Part shown: positions 28,594-37,708 of the stretch, piece after piece
Position numbering within the stretch: position 1 is the first letter of the stretch
Layout of the letters: the number at the start of each line of letters is the position of its first letter
Assembly: GCF_000712075.1 (NCBI RefSeq)
Contig: NZ_JONW01000006.1
Coordinates: forward strand, 1-64,000
DNA: 64,000 nucleotides
Reading direction: 5' to 3'
Source of the DNA: Caulobacter sp. UNC358MFTsu5.1
GTDB lineage: Bacteria; Pseudomonadota; Alphaproteobacteria; Caulobacterales; Caulobacteraceae
The notes under the pieces: generated by a model
The model's input: only the letters and a program-made list of their open reading frames with translations
What the model was told of the DNA's origin: nothing
Database searches by the model: none
Position numbers and translations under genes: made by a program

Positions 28594-29881
28594 AGCGGCT
28601 CAAGTCGGCGTTGCCCGCCAGGGCGCCGATGCGGTCGTTCACATAGGCCGCGTCCACGGTGACCGTCTCGCCGGAGCGGTCGGCGGCCGAGAAGCTGATC
28701 TCCTCGACCACCTTCTCCAGGATGGTCTGCAGCCGGCGAGCGCCGATGTTCTCGACCGAGGCGTTGACCGCCACGGCCGCGTCGGCGACGGCGTCGATGG
28801 CCTCGTCGCTGAACACCAGGGTCACGCCCTCGGTCAGCATCAGGGCCTGGTGCTGGCGGATCAGGTTGGCTTCCGGCTCGGTGAGGATGCGGCGCAGGTC
28901 GTCGCGGGTCAGGCCCTTCAGCTCCACCCGGATCGGCAGGCGGCCCTGCAGCTCGGGCAGCAGGTCCGACGGCTTGGCCACGTGGAAGGCGCCCGAGGCG
29001 ATGAACAGGATGTGGTCGGTCTTCACCGGCCCGTACTTGGTCGAGACCGTCGTGCCCTCGATCAGCGGCAGCAGGTCGCGCTGCACGCCCTCGCGGGAGA
29101 CGTCGGCGCCGCCGCGCTGGCTGGAGGACGCGACCTTGTCGATCTCGTCCAGGAAGACGATGCCGTGGTTCTCGGCCAGTTCCAGGGCCTCCTGCGTCAG
29201 GGCCTCCTGGTCCAGCAGCTTGTCGCTCTCCTCGGCGATCAGCGGGGCCCAGGCGCCGACCACGGTGGTCTTGTGGGTCTTGGTGCGGCCGCCGCCGCCG
29301 AACGACTTCATCATCTCCGACAGGTTCAGCACCGAGGCGCCGGGCTGGCCGGGGATCTCGAACATGCCGCCGCCGCCGGTGTCGGCCAGCTGCAGCTCCA
29401 CTTCCTTGTCGTCCAGCTCGCCGGCCCGCAGCTTCTTGCGGAAGCTGTCGCGGGCGGCGCTGGCGCCGGGACCGGTCAGGGCGTCGAGGATGCGCTCCTC
29501 GGCCGCAGCCTCGGCCTTGGCTTTCACGCCCGCCCGGCGCTTGTCGCGGACCATGGACAGGGCGCTCTCGACCAGGTCGCGGACGATCTGGTCGACGTCG
29601 CGGCCCACATAGCCCACCTCGGTGAACTTGGTGGCCTCGACCTTCAGGAACGGCGCCTGGGCCAGCTTGGCCAGGCGGCGGGCGATCTCGGTCTTGCCCA
29701 CGCCCGTGGGGCCGATCAGCAGGATGTTCTTGGGGGTGACCTCGTCACGCAGGTCGTCCGGCACGCGGCGCCGACGCCAGCGGTTGCGCAGGGCCACGGC
29801 CACGGCTTTCTTCGCCTCGATATGGCCGACGATGTAGCGGTCCAGCTCGGAGACGATTTCGCGGGGGGAGAATTCGGTCAT
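28583..29881 (-). CDS. hslU: ATP-dependent protease ATPase subunit HslU
   Basis: HslU is the AAA+ unfoldase of the HslVU (ClpYQ) protease. The 432-residue protein has Walker A GPTGVGKT (57-64), the pore motif GYVGRD, a Walker [10 protein letters not shown], and the C-terminal LSRFIL that inserts into HslV. The ATG at 29881 is chosen because [19 protein letters not shown] is the conserved start; the upstream extension is Arg-rich. Its start overlaps the stop of the preceding exported-protein gene (ATGA), so translation is coupled. hslV lies upstream of that gene rather than next to hslU. Confidence 0.97.
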   Translation of the reverse strand: MTEFSPREIVSELDRYIVGHIEAKKAVAVALRNRWRRRRVPDDLRDEVTPKNILLIGPTGVGKTEIARRLAKLAQAPFLKVEATKFTEVGYVGRDVDQIVRDLVESALSMVRDKRRAGVKAKAEAAAEERILDALTGPGASAARDSFRKKLRAGELDDKEVELQLADTGGGGMFEIPGQPGASVLNLSEMMKSFGGGGRTKTHKTTVVGAWAPLIAEESDKLLDQEALTQEALELAENHGIVFLDEIDKVASSSQRGGADVSREGVQRDLLPLIEGTTVSTKYGPVKTDHILFIASGAFHVAKPSDLLPELQGRLPIRVELKGLTRDDLRRILTEPEANLIRQHQALMLTEGVTLVFSDEAIDAVADAAVAVNASVENIGARRLQTILEKVVEEISFSAADRSGETVTVDAAYVNDRIGALAGNADLSRFIL

Positions 29882-30729
29882 GTGTCGTTGATCAGGGTCT
29901 CGAAGATCAGGCGCCACCCTTCGGCGCGCCTTTGCCAGACATGCATATAGTGCGCGGCGACGGGTTTGGGACCGTCGGCCGTCCATTGCGCCTGGCCGTG
30001 GATCCAGACCAGGTCGCCGGCGCTGGAGGCTCCGCCGCCGACCGGGGTCAGGGTCAGGGCGGCGGGACGCAGCTTGCGGCGGCCTTCCAGGTCGTCGACG
30101 GCCAGGGTCTTGGTCCCGCCGGGACCGGTCAGCAGGGCGTCCGGGCTCAGGACCGCGTCATAGGCGCCCGCCGCGTCCTGGGCCGCGGCCTTGGCGAGCC
30201 GGTCCTCGGCGGCGCGGGCCTGGGCGAAGCCGGCGGCCGGGCTTCCCGCGCCCTTCGTGGCCGTCGGGCCCTGGGTGGAGGGGGTGGCGGGATCGGGGCC
30301 CTTGCCGCCGTCGGCGTCGCCGCCGCCGTCATAGACCCACTTCCAGGTCCCGTCGGGTTCCTTGCGCCAGATGGTGGCGTAGTAGGCGCCGCGCTTGCCG
30401 TTGATGGCCCAGGGGCCGACCGACAGGCCCAGGTCGCCCGAGCGGGCGATGACCACGCGCTGCGGCCACCATTCCAGCTTCGGCGTCTTGCTGGAGGGCC
30501 GCGCCGCGTACAGCGCCTTGGCGCTGACCGGCCCGGGCGAGAAGACGATGGCGTCGTCGGCCATGTGGGCCAGGAACGAGTCCCGGATCCCCAGGGCCGC
30601 GCCGTCGGCCGCGAAGGCGCGCTCGGCCTTCTCGATCTCCCCAGGCGAAGACGAGGCGGGCGACGGGGTCGCGGCCAGGGCCGGCGTGGCGGCCAGCAGG
30701 GCGCAGGCGATCAGAGCGGTCTTGAGCAT
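29878..30729 (-). CDS. Exported protein with two SnoaL/DUF4440-like domains
   Basis: The 283-residue protein has a clear signal peptide ([19 protein letters not shown]) and two NTF2-like segments: residues of about 30-135 ([31 protein letters not shown] ... [23 protein letters not shown]) and about 165-280 ([31 protein letters not shown] ... [16 protein letters not shown]), joined by a Gly/Pro/Thr linker. Such cone-shaped folds bind small hydrophobic ligands or act as ketosteroid-isomerase-like enzymes; the function here is unknown. It sits between hslV and hslU and overlaps the hslU start by four bases. Confidence 0.8.
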   Translation of the reverse strand: MLKTALIACALLAATPALAATPSPASSSPGEIEKAERAFAADGAALGIRDSFLAHMADDAIVFSPGPVSAKALYAARPSSKTPKLEWWPQRVVIARSGDLGLSVGPWAINGKRGAYYATIWRKEPDGTWKWVYDGGGDADGGKGPDPATPSTQGPTATKGAGSPAAGFAQARAAEDRLAKAAAQDAAGAYDAVLSPDALLTGPGGTKTLAVDDLEGRRKLRPAALTLTPVGGGASSAGDLVWIHGQAQWTADGPKPVAAHYMHVWQRRAEGWRLIFETLINDT

Positions 30730-30803
30730 GAAGGGTCCCTCCCGCCCGCAGCTAAGCGCGCGGACGCGCCGTCCGCTCGTGAATTCGCCGTAACTTGAAG
30801 GCC

Positions 30804-31367
30804 TTACAGGCTTTCGACCGTCAGGTTGCCGTTGGTGTAGACGCAGATCTCGGCGGCGATGGCCATCGCGCGCCGGGCGATCTCCTCGGCGCTCAGGTCC
30901 TGGTCGATCAGCGCCTTGGCCGCCGCCAGGGCGTAGTTGCCGCCCGAGCCGATGGCCGCCACCGAGCCGCCGCCCTGGCTTTCGCCCGGCTCCAGCACGT
31001 CGCCGACACCGGTGACCGTGTAGATCGAGGTGGCGTCGGCCACCAGCAGCATGGCTTCCAGCCGGCGCAGGTAGCGGTCGGTGCGCCAGTCCTTGGCCAG
31101 GTCCACGCAGGCGCGGGCCAGCTGGTCGGGATACTGCTCCAGCTTGGCCTCCAGCCGCTCGATCAGGGTGAAGGCGTCGGCGGTGGCCCCGGCGAAGCCG
31201 GCCACCACCTTGCCGCCGGCCAGGCGCCGTACCTTGCGGGCGTTGCCCTTGACGACGGTTGGGCCCATGGAGACCTGTCCGTCGCCGGCGATCACGGTCT
31301 GACCGTTCTTGCGCACCGCCAGAATGGTCGTGCCGTGCCAGTCGGGGAAGGAATTCGAGCTTTGCAT
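30804..31367 (-). CDS. hslV: ATP-dependent protease subunit HslV
   Basis: HslV is the N-terminal-threonine peptidase of the HslVU complex. In the 187-residue precursor the catalytic Thr is the first Thr of [10 protein letters not shown] (about residue 13), exposed by removal of a short propeptide; [20 protein letters not shown] and the C-terminal INLTVESL-like NGNLTVESL are typical. ATG 31367 gives a propeptide of 12 residues. A CTTGAC/CCACAT pair with 17-bp spacing at 31376-31404 on the minus strand resembles a heat-shock promoter but would leave almost no leader. Confidence 0.95.
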   Translation of the reverse strand: MQSSNSFPDWHGTTILAVRKNGQTVIAGDGQVSMGPTVVKGNARKVRRLAGGKVVAGFAGATADAFTLIERLEAKLEQYPDQLARACVDLAKDWRTDRYLRRLEAMLLVADATSIYTVTGVGDVLEPGESQGGGSVAAIGSGGNYALAAAKALIDQDLSAEEIARRAMAIAAEICVYTNGNLTVESL

Positions 31368-31375
31368 GGCTTCGC

Positions 31376-31404
31376 ATGTGGCGAGGCGGACGTTGAGGGT
31401 CAAG
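31376..31404 (-). promoter_or_regulatory. Candidate sigma-32 promoter of hslV
   Basis: On the minus strand CTTGAC (31404-31399) and CCACAT (31381-31376) are 17 bp apart, resembling heat-shock promoters. Transcription would start within a few bases of the hslV ATG, so either the transcript is nearly leaderless or the match is fortuitous. Confidence 0.3.
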
Positions 31405-31408
31405 CGCG

Positions 31409-32146
31409 ATGAGCTTTTCCGAGGCCGAGGTCGAACGCTACGCCCGCCATCTGGTGCTGCGCGAGATCGGCGGGCCGGGCCAGCAGAAGCTGAAGGCGGC
31501 GCGGGTTCTGGTGGTCGGGGCCGGGGGGCTGGGCGCGCCCGCCGCCCTCTATCTGGCCGCCGCCGGGGTCGGCACCCTGGGCCTGGTCGACGCCGACACG
31601 GTCTCGCTGTCGAACCTGCAGCGCCAAGTGCTGTTCGCCACCGCCGACACGGGCCGGCCCAAGGTCGAGGCCGCCGCCGAACACCTGACGGCCCTGAACC
31701 CGCACCTGACCGTCGAAACCCATCCGGTATGGCTGGGTGAGGCCAACGCCCGCGCGGTCATATCGGGGTATGACCTGGTGCTGGACGGCACCGACGACTT
31801 CGCCACCCGCTTCGCCGTCAGCGACGCCTGCCTGGCCGAAGGCAAGACCCTGGTCAGCGGCGCCCTGGGCCGCTGGACCGGCCAGGTCGGGGTGTTCCAG
31901 GGAAAGCCCTGCTACCGGTGCCTGGTGCCGGAGATCCCGCCCGACGCCGAGACCTGCGCCCTGGTCGGGGTGGTCGGGGCCCTGGCCGGGGTGATCGGCT
32001 CGATGATGGCGCTGGAGGCTGTGAAGACGATCACCGGCGCCGGCCATACCCTGACCGGACGCCTCCTGATCTACGACGCCCTGGCGGCCGAGACCCGCAC
32101 GGTGCGGATCGGCGCCGACCCGGCGTGTCCGAGCTGCGGGGGCTGA
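31409..32146 (+). CDS. moeB: HesA/MoeB/ThiF family adenylyltransferase
   Basis: The 245-residue E1-like enzyme adenylates the C-terminal glycine of a ubiquitin-like sulfur carrier (MoaD or ThiS). It shows the nucleotide-binding GAGGLG (37-42), the catalytic Arg/Asp region SNLQRQ and DGTDDFATR, the zinc ligands CYRC (168, 171) and CPSC (near 241-244), and Cys183 in ETCALVG. No rhodanese domain is fused. Whether it serves molybdopterin or thiamine cannot be decided; no moa or thiS gene is near. It is divergent from hslV with only 41 bp between starts. Confidence 0.87.
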   Translation: MSFSEAEVERYARHLVLREIGGPGQQKLKAARVLVVGAGGLGAPAALYLAAAGVGTLGLVDADTVSLSNLQRQVLFATADTGRPKVEAAAEHLTALNPHLTVETHPVWLGEANARAVISGYDLVLDGTDDFATRFAVSDACLAEGKTLVSGALGRWTGQVGVFQGKPCYRCLVPEIPPDAETCALVGVVGALAGVIGSMMALEAVKTITGAGHTLTGRLLIYDALAAETRTVRIGADPACPSCGG

Positions 32147-32150
32147 CCCG

Positions 32151-33137
32151 CTACAGCATCGACGGGATCACTCGGTCCGGCGGGCGGTGGCCGTCCATGA
32201 AGGTCTTCACGTTGACGATGACCTTCTCGCCCATGTCGACGCGGCCTTCGACCGTGGCCGAGCCCATGTGGGGCAGGAGCACGACGTTGGGCAGCTTCAG
32301 GAGCTTGGGGTTGATGGCCGGCTCGTGCTCGTAGACGTCCAGTCCCGCCCCGGCGATCTCGCCGCGCGCCAGCATGTTGGCCAGGGCCCCTTCGTCGATC
32401 ACCTCGCCGCGGGCAGTGTTGACGATGATGCTCTGCGGCCGCAGCAGCTTGAGCCGGCGGGCCGACAGCAGATGGTAGGTGGCCGGGGTGTGCGGGCAGT
32501 TGACCGAGATGAAGTCCATCCGGGCCAGCATCTGGTCCAGGCTCTCCCAGTAGGTGGCCCCGACCTCCTCGGCGATGCGGGGGCTGACGGGCTTGCGGTT
32601 GTGGTAGTGCACCTGCATGCCGAAGGCCTTGGCGCGGCGGGCCACGGCCTGGCCGATGCGGCCCATGCCGATGATGCCCAGGCGCTTGCCCCACAGGCGG
32701 CGGCCCAGCATCCAGGTCGGCGACCAGCCGTGGAAGCCGCCCGCCTTGACCACCTCGGCGCCTTCGACCACCCGGCGCGAGGCGGCCATGATCAGGGTCA
32801 TGGTCAGGTCGGCGGTGTCCTCGGTCAGCACGCCGGGGGTGTTGGTGACGATGATGCCCCGGGCGTTGGCCGTGGCGACGTCGATGTTGTCGACGCCGGC
32901 GCCGAAATTGGCGATCAGCTTGAGACGGTCGCCGGCCCGCGACAGCAGGCGGCTGTCGATGCGGTCGGTGATGGTGGGCACCAGGACGTCGGCCTGGTTC
33001 ATCGCCTCGACCAGTTCATCGGCCGTCAAGGGTTTGTCGGTGACGTTCAGCTGGGTGTCGAACAGCTCGCACATCCGCGTCTCCACCGGATCGGGGAGTT
33101 TGCGGGTGACGATGACTTTGAGCTTGCGAGCTGACAT
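32151..33137 (-). CDS. D-2-hydroxyacid dehydrogenase (glyoxylate/hydroxypyruvate reductase type)
   Basis: The 328-residue protein has the two-domain D-2-hydroxyacid dehydrogenase fold: NAD(P)-binding GMGRIGQAVARR, the substrate-binding Arg in VNTARGEVID, the Glu in DVYEHEP and the catalytic His in LLPHMGSAT. The likely reaction is NAD(P)H-dependent reduction of glyoxylate or hydroxypyruvate, a GhrB-like activity; the physiological substrate is uncertain. ATG 33137 opens MSARKLKVIVTRKLPDPVE, the conserved start. It is convergent with moeB (4 bp apart) and divergent from the SH3 protein gene. Confidence 0.9.
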   Translation of the reverse strand: MSARKLKVIVTRKLPDPVETRMCELFDTQLNVTDKPLTADELVEAMNQADVLVPTITDRIDSRLLSRAGDRLKLIANFGAGVDNIDVATANARGIIVTNTPGVLTEDTADLTMTLIMAASRRVVEGAEVVKAGGFHGWSPTWMLGRRLWGKRLGIIGMGRIGQAVARRAKAFGMQVHYHNRKPVSPRIAEEVGATYWESLDQMLARMDFISVNCPHTPATYHLLSARRLKLLRPQSIIVNTARGEVIDEGALANMLARGEIAGAGLDVYEHEPAINPKLLKLPNVVLLPHMGSATVEGRVDMGEKVIVNVKTFMDGHRPPDRVIPSML

Positions 33138-33224
33138 GAGCGGTTCGAAAAGCCTTCGCCTGCTGGGTGTTTCCCCAAACGGGGTTTCCGGGCGGGTGTT
33201 CGAAATCTGTAGCAAAGGGGCCCC

Positions 33225-33767
33225 ATGCGGCCAAGCAACATGCCGACGAATTGCAAACATCGTTCGCTCGGCGCCCCGGTGATCGCCGCGATCGGGTTGA
33301 TCGCGTTCGCGGACGGGGCTCAGGCCCAAGCGCCGAAGGTCACGCCGTCGGGCATGGAGGTGCCGCGCTACGTGTCGCTGAAGTACGGCGAGGTGAACGC
33401 GCGCGTCGGGCCCGACGAGGCCCATCGCCTGCTGTGGATCTACAAGGTCCGGGGCCTGCCGGTGCAGGTGGTGGCCGAGACCCGCGAATGGCGGCGCATC
33501 TGCGATCCGGAAGGCAACCTGGCCTGGGTGCACAAGCGCACGACCGACGGCCGCCGCACGGCGATGCGGGTCCAGGCCACGCCGCTGCCGCTGCGCGCCC
33601 AGCCCAAGGCCGGGGCCCGCGTCACCGCCTATCTGGCCGGCCGGGCCACCGCCAATCTCGATCGTTGCGAAAAGGGCTGGTGCAAGCTGAAGGCGGACGG
33701 CGAATCGGGCTGGGCCCCGCAGGACCAGATCTGGGGCGCGGCCCCCGGCGCACAGTGCAAGGAATAG
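33225..33767 (+). CDS. Exported SH3-like domain protein
   Basis: The 180-residue protein has an N-terminal signal sequence (ending near FADGAQAQ) and two bacterial SH3-like repeats: SLKYGEVNARVGPDEAHRLLWIYKVRGLPVQV ... REWRRICDPEGNLAWVHK and LPLRAQPKAGARVTAYLAGRATANL ... GWCKLKADGESGWAPQ. Exported SH3b proteins bind peptidoglycan or target cell-wall enzymes; no catalytic domain is present. ATG 33225 is taken, with ATG 33240 possible. It stands alone, upstream of the fab genes. Confidence 0.85.
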   Translation: MRPSNMPTNCKHRSLGAPVIAAIGLIAFADGAQAQAPKVTPSGMEVPRYVSLKYGEVNARVGPDEAHRLLWIYKVRGLPVQVVAETREWRRICDPEGNLAWVHKRTTDGRRTAMRVQATPLPLRAQPKAGARVTAYLAGRATANLDRCEKGWCKLKADGESGWAPQDQIWGAAPGAQCKE

Positions 33768-33806
33768 GGCGTTTTCGCCCCTGGGCAGCGTTTGACGATC
33801 ACAGGC

Positions 33807-33821
33807 GTTACCGAAAGTAAC
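33807..33821. promoter_or_regulatory. Candidate operator GTTAC-N5-GTAAC upstream of fabA
   Basis: A 5-bp inverted repeat with a 5-bp spacer (CGAAA) lies just downstream of a TTGACG sequence (33792-33797) in the only promoter-sized gap before fabA. It could be a repressor site for fatty-acid control, but the arms are short. Confidence 0.35.
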
Positions 33822-33858
33822 ATTGAGGCGCGGCCCGCCGCCGTGCTAGGGCGAGGCC

Positions 33859-34374
33859 ATGCAACAAAGTTCCTTCACCTACGACGAACTTCTGGCCTGC
33901 GGCCGTGGCGAACTGTTCGGCCCCGGCAACGCCCAGCTGCCCGCGCCGCCGATGCTGATGTTCAATCGCATCGTCCGCATCGAGGCCGAGGGCGGCAAGT
34001 ACGGCAAGGGTTATGTCGAGGCCGAGTTCGACATCAATCCCGATCTCTGGTTCTTCGCCTGCCACTTCATCGGCGACCCGGTCATGCCGGGCTGCCTGGG
34101 CCTGGACGCCCTGTGGCAGCTGGTCGGCTTCTTCCTGGGTTGGTCCGGCGGTCCCGGCCGCGGCCGCGCCCTGGGAGTGGGCGAGGTGAAGTTCACCGGC
34201 CAGGTGACTCCGGACATCAAGAAGGTCACCTACAAGATCGACCTCAAGCGCGTCATCATGCGCAAGCTGGTGATGGGCATCGCGGACGGCGTCATGGAGG
34301 CCGACGGCAAGGTCATCTACGAAACCAAGGACCTGAAGGTCGGCCTGTTCACCGCCGATCAGATGGCGTCCTGA
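33859..34374 (+). CDS. fabA: 3-hydroxydecanoyl-ACP dehydratase/isomerase FabA
   Basis: FabA dehydrates 3-hydroxydecanoyl-ACP and isomerises the product to the cis-3 isomer, the branch point to unsaturated fatty acids. The 171-residue hotdog protein has catalytic His69 in [14 protein letters not shown] and Asp83 in [11 protein letters not shown], as in E. coli. It is followed by fabB (68-bp gap), forming the classical anaerobic unsaturated fatty-acid pair, with fabI further downstream. Confidence 0.97.
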   Translation: MQQSSFTYDELLACGRGELFGPGNAQLPAPPMLMFNRIVRIEAEGGKYGKGYVEAEFDINPDLWFFACHFIGDPVMPGCLGLDALWQLVGFFLGWSGGPGRGRALGVGEVKFTGQVTPDIKKVTYKIDLKRVIMRKLVMGIADGVMEADGKVIYETKDLKVGLFTADQMAS

Positions 34375-34442
34375 CACCGTCGCAGGGTCGGCCGTCCTAG
34401 AGCCGACCCCTTCGGGATCAGGGGAAGAGAAGAGGATTATTC

Positions 34443-35660
34443 ATGCGTCGCGTCGTCGTCACCGGACTGGGAATCGTCTCGTCCATCGGCAACAACGCCA
34501 ATGAGGTGCTCGCCTCACTGCGTGAAGCCAAGTCCGGCGTGGTCTCCGCGCCGGAATACGCGGAACTGGGCTTCCGCTGCCAGGTCCACGCCACGGTCAA
34601 GCTCGACAGCTGGGAAGCCCTGGTCGATCGCCGCGCCGCGCGCTTCCTGGCGCCGGGCACCGCCTATGCGCACATCGCCATGGAACAGGCGATCGCCGAC
34701 GCCGGGCTGGAAGAGGCCCAGATCTCCAACGAGCGCACCGGCCTGATCGTCGGTTCGGGCGGCCCGTCCACCCGGGTGATCGTCGAGGCGGCGGCCACGA
34801 CCCAGGAAAAGGGTCCCAAGCGGATCGGTCCGTTCGCGGTGCCCAAGGCGATGAGCTCGGGCCCGTCGGCCGTGCTGTCGACCTGGTTCAAGATCCGCGG
34901 GATCAACTATTCGATCAGCTCGGCCTGCGCGACCAGCGCCCACTGCATCGGCGCGGGCGCCGAGCAGATCCAGATGGGCAAGCAGGACATCGTCTTCGCC
35001 GGCGGCTGCGAGGAGCTGGACTGGACCCTGTCCAACCTGTTCGACGCCATGGGCGCGATGAGCAGCAACTTCAACGACCGCCCGGCCGTGGCCAGCCGCG
35101 CCTACGACAAGGACCGCGACGGCTTCGTGATCGCCGGCGGCGCGGGCATCGTCGTCCTGGAAGAGTACGAGCACGCCAAGGCGCGCGGGGCCAAGATCTA
35201 CGGCGAAGTCGTGGGCTACGCCGCCAATTCCGACGGCTACGACATGGTCGCCCCGTCGGGCGAGGGCGCGGCGCGCTGCATGAAGCTGGCCATGGCCCAG
35301 GCCGGCGGCCGGACCATCGACTACCTGAACCCGCACGGCACCTCGACCCCCGTCGGCGACAGCAAGGAGATGGGCGCTGTCCGCGACGTGTTCGGCGACA
35401 AGGCCCCGCTGATCTCCTCGACCAAGTCGCTGACCGGCCACAGCCTGGGCGCGGCCGGCGCGCAGGAGGCGATCTATTCGATCCTGATGCTGGACAACGG
35501 CTTCGCGGCCGAGAGCGCCAACATCGAGACCCTCGACCCCGAGTTCGCCGACCTGCCGATCCTGCGCGAGCGCTCGGACAAGCCGCTGACCACGGTCATG
35601 TCCAACAGCTTCGGCTTCGGCGGCACCAACGGCACGCTGATCTTCAGCAAGGCCGATTGA
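34443..35660 (+). CDS. fabB: 3-oxoacyl-ACP synthase I FabB
   Basis: FabB elongates the cis-3-decenoyl-ACP made by FabA. The 405-residue ketoacyl synthase has active-site Cys162 in [12 protein letters not shown], His in [11 protein letters not shown] (about 298) and His in [12 protein letters not shown] (about 333). It starts [16 protein letters not shown] behind an AGAGGA ribosome site. It lies between fabA and the OGT-like gene on the same strand; the next start is 30 bp beyond its stop. Confidence 0.97.
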   Translation: MRRVVVTGLGIVSSIGNNANEVLASLREAKSGVVSAPEYAELGFRCQVHATVKLDSWEALVDRRAARFLAPGTAYAHIAMEQAIADAGLEEAQISNERTGLIVGSGGPSTRVIVEAAATTQEKGPKRIGPFAVPKAMSSGPSAVLSTWFKIRGINYSISSACATSAHCIGAGAEQIQMGKQDIVFAGGCEELDWTLSNLFDAMGAMSSNFNDRPAVASRAYDKDRDGFVIAGGAGIVVLEEYEHAKARGAKIYGEVVGYAANSDGYDMVAPSGEGAARCMKLAMAQAGGRTIDYLNPHGTSTPVGDSKEMGAVRDVFGDKAPLISSTKSLTGHSLGAAGAQEAIYSILMLDNGFAAESANIETLDPEFADLPILRERSDKPLTTVMSNSFGFGGTNGTLIFSKAD

Positions 35661-35690
35661 GCCTGACCGCGCGCCCCTGATGGCCCGGAA

Positions 35691-37646
35691 ATGACCGCGC
35701 GCCAGGCCTTCGACCTCTACCAGGCCGGACGGCCGGCGGAGGCGGCGGCCTTGTGCGAGCGCCTGGTCCGGGACGATCCCGGCGCCATCGCCGCCTGGCA
35801 CGTGCTGGGCGTGTCGCGACTGGCCCTGGGGCTGACGGTCGAGGCCCTCGAGGCGCTCGACGGGGCCCTGGCCCTCGATCCCGCCCGGTCCGGCGTCCTG
35901 TCGGCCCGCGCCGCCGCCCTGGTGGCGCTGGAGCGGTTCGAGGAGGCCCTGCCGGCCTGCGCCGCGGCCCTGGCGGCCGACCCCGACAATCCGCCGGTCC
36001 TGAACGCCCAGGGCGTGGCCCTCCGCCGCCTGGGACGTCCGGTCGAAGCCCTGTCGGCCTATGATCGCGCCCTGGTCCTGTCGCCGGGCTTCGGAGACGC
36101 CCTGTCCAACCTGGGGGCGGCCCTGACCGATCTCGGCCGGTTCGACGAGGCCCTGGCCGCCCACGACCGGGCCTGCGTGGCCGCTCCACGCGACCCCAAG
36201 ACCCTGGCCAACCGCGCGGCCCTGCTGACCCTGCTGGGGCGTCCGGTCGAGGCGGCGCGCGACCTGGAGGCGGTGGTCGCGCTCGATCCCCGCCATCCCC
36301 GCGCCCTGGGCGACCTGCTGCACGTCCGCCGCCAAGCCTGCGACTGGCGCGACGACGCGACCCTGCGCCGGGCCGTGCGGAGCGAGCTGGAGGCGGGCCG
36401 TCCCGCGATCAGCCCGTTCGCCGCCCTGTCGGTGTTCGACGACCCGGCCCTGCACCGGGCCTGCGCGGCCCTGGTCGCCCCGTCGCCCGTCGCGGCGCCG
36501 CCCTGGCCCGAGCGCTCGCCGGCCGCGCGGATACGCGTCGGCTATCTGTCGGCCGACCTGCACGATCACGCCACCGCCCGGCTGATGGCCGGGATGCTGG
36601 AGGCCCACGACCGGGTGCGGTTCGAGATCCTGGCCCTGTCCTACGGCCCCGACCTGGGCGGGGCCCTGCGCGAGCGGATCGACGCGGCGTTCGACCGCCG
36701 GATCGACGTGCGCCGGATGTCCGACGCCGCCGTCGCCGCCCTGGCCCGCGAGCGGGACGTCGACATCGTCGTCGACCTGAAGGGCTACACCCAGGACGGC
36801 CGCCCCGGAATCCTGGCCCACCGCGCCGCGCCGATCCAGGTCAGCTGGCTGGGCTATCCGGGGACCCTGGCCGCGCCCTATGCGGACTATGTGATCGCCG
36901 ACGCGGTGGTGCTGCCGCCGGGCGCCGAGGCGGACTGGAGCGAGGCGGTGGTCCGCCTGCCGCTCTACCAGCCCAACGACGCCTTGGCCGAGCCCGACGG
37001 GCCCCCGCCGACGCGGGCCGAAGAGGGTTTGCCGGACGACGCGTTCGTGTTCGCCTGCCTGAACAACCCCGCCAAGATCACCCCCGAGGTGTTCGCCGCC
37101 TGGACGGCCGTGCTGGACGCCGCGCCGGGCTCGGTGCTCTGGCTCTACGAGGGCGGGCCCGGGGCCGTCGACAACCTGCGGGGCGAGGCCGAACGGGCGG
37201 GGATCGATCCCGGCCGGCTGGTGTTCGCCCGCCCGGTCCCGCCCGCCCGGCACCTGGCGCGGCAGGGGCTGGCCGACCTGATGCTGGACACCTGGCCCTA
37301 CGGCGCCCACACCACGGCCAGCGACGCCCTGCGGATGGGCGTGCCGCTGCTGACCCTGCCGGGACGAAGCTTCGCCAGCCGGGTGGGGGCCGGGCTGCTG
37401 ACAGCGCTGGAGCTGCCCGAGCTGATCGCGCCGGACGCACAGGCCTATGTCGCCGAAGCCGCCCGCCTGGCCGGCGACCGTGTCGCGCTGGAAGGCCTGA
37501 AGACCCGCCTGGACAAGGCCCTCCGCGAGACCTCGGCGTTCGATCCGGCCGCCTTCGCGCGGGGGCTGGAGCGCGCGTTCGAGGCCATGGTCCGGTCGCG
37601 CGCGGCCGGTTCGCCGGCCCGGAGCTTCGACATCGATCCCGTCTGA
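35691..37646 (+). CDS. TPR protein with OGT-like (GT41) glycosyltransferase domain
   Basis: The 651-residue protein has an N-terminal TPR array (about residues 1-230; repeats such as LVRDDPGAIAAWHVLGVSRLALG and ALDPARSGVLSARAAALVALE) and a C-terminal SPINDLY/OGT-like catalytic region (about 275-640) with VGYLSADLHDHATARLM, VDLKGYTQDGRPGILAHRAAPIQVSWLGYPGT and LMLDTWPYGAHTTASDALRMGVPLLTLPG. Related bacterial enzymes glycosylate proteins such as flagellins. It is placed between fabB and fabI but has no obvious lipid role. No signal peptide or membrane segment is seen. Donor and target are unknown. Confidence 0.87.
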   Translation: MTARQAFDLYQAGRPAEAAALCERLVRDDPGAIAAWHVLGVSRLALGLTVEALEALDGALALDPARSGVLSARAAALVALERFEEALPACAAALAADPDNPPVLNAQGVALRRLGRPVEALSAYDRALVLSPGFGDALSNLGAALTDLGRFDEALAAHDRACVAAPRDPKTLANRAALLTLLGRPVEAARDLEAVVALDPRHPRALGDLLHVRRQACDWRDDATLRRAVRSELEAGRPAISPFAALSVFDDPALHRACAALVAPSPVAAPPWPERSPAARIRVGYLSADLHDHATARLMAGMLEAHDRVRFEILALSYGPDLGGALRERIDAAFDRRIDVRRMSDAAVAALARERDVDIVVDLKGYTQDGRPGILAHRAAPIQVSWLGYPGTLAAPYADYVIADAVVLPPGAEADWSEAVVRLPLYQPNDALAEPDGPPPTRAEEGLPDDAFVFACLNNPAKITPEVFAAWTAVLDAAPGSVLWLYEGGPGAVDNLRGEAERAGIDPGRLVFARPVPPARHLARQGLADLMLDTWPYGAHTTASDALRMGVPLLTLPGRSFASRVGAGLLTALELPELIAPDAQAYVAEAARLAGDRVALEGLKTRLDKALRETSAFDPAAFARGLERAFEAMVRSRAAGSPARSFDIDPV

Positions 37647-37648
37647 AA

Positions 37649-37667
37649 GGTTTCCCAGGAGGAAACC
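37649..37667. terminator. Small hairpin between OGT-like gene and fabI
   Basis: GGTTTCC and GGAAACC form a 7-bp stem with loop CAGGA just after the OGT-like stop codon. No T-run follows, so it may be an attenuating or mRNA-processing hairpin rather than a full terminator. Confidence 0.35.
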
Positions 37668-37708
37668 TCCTGCTAGCTAGCGCTCACGAATTCTAGGAGA
37701 GCCGACCA

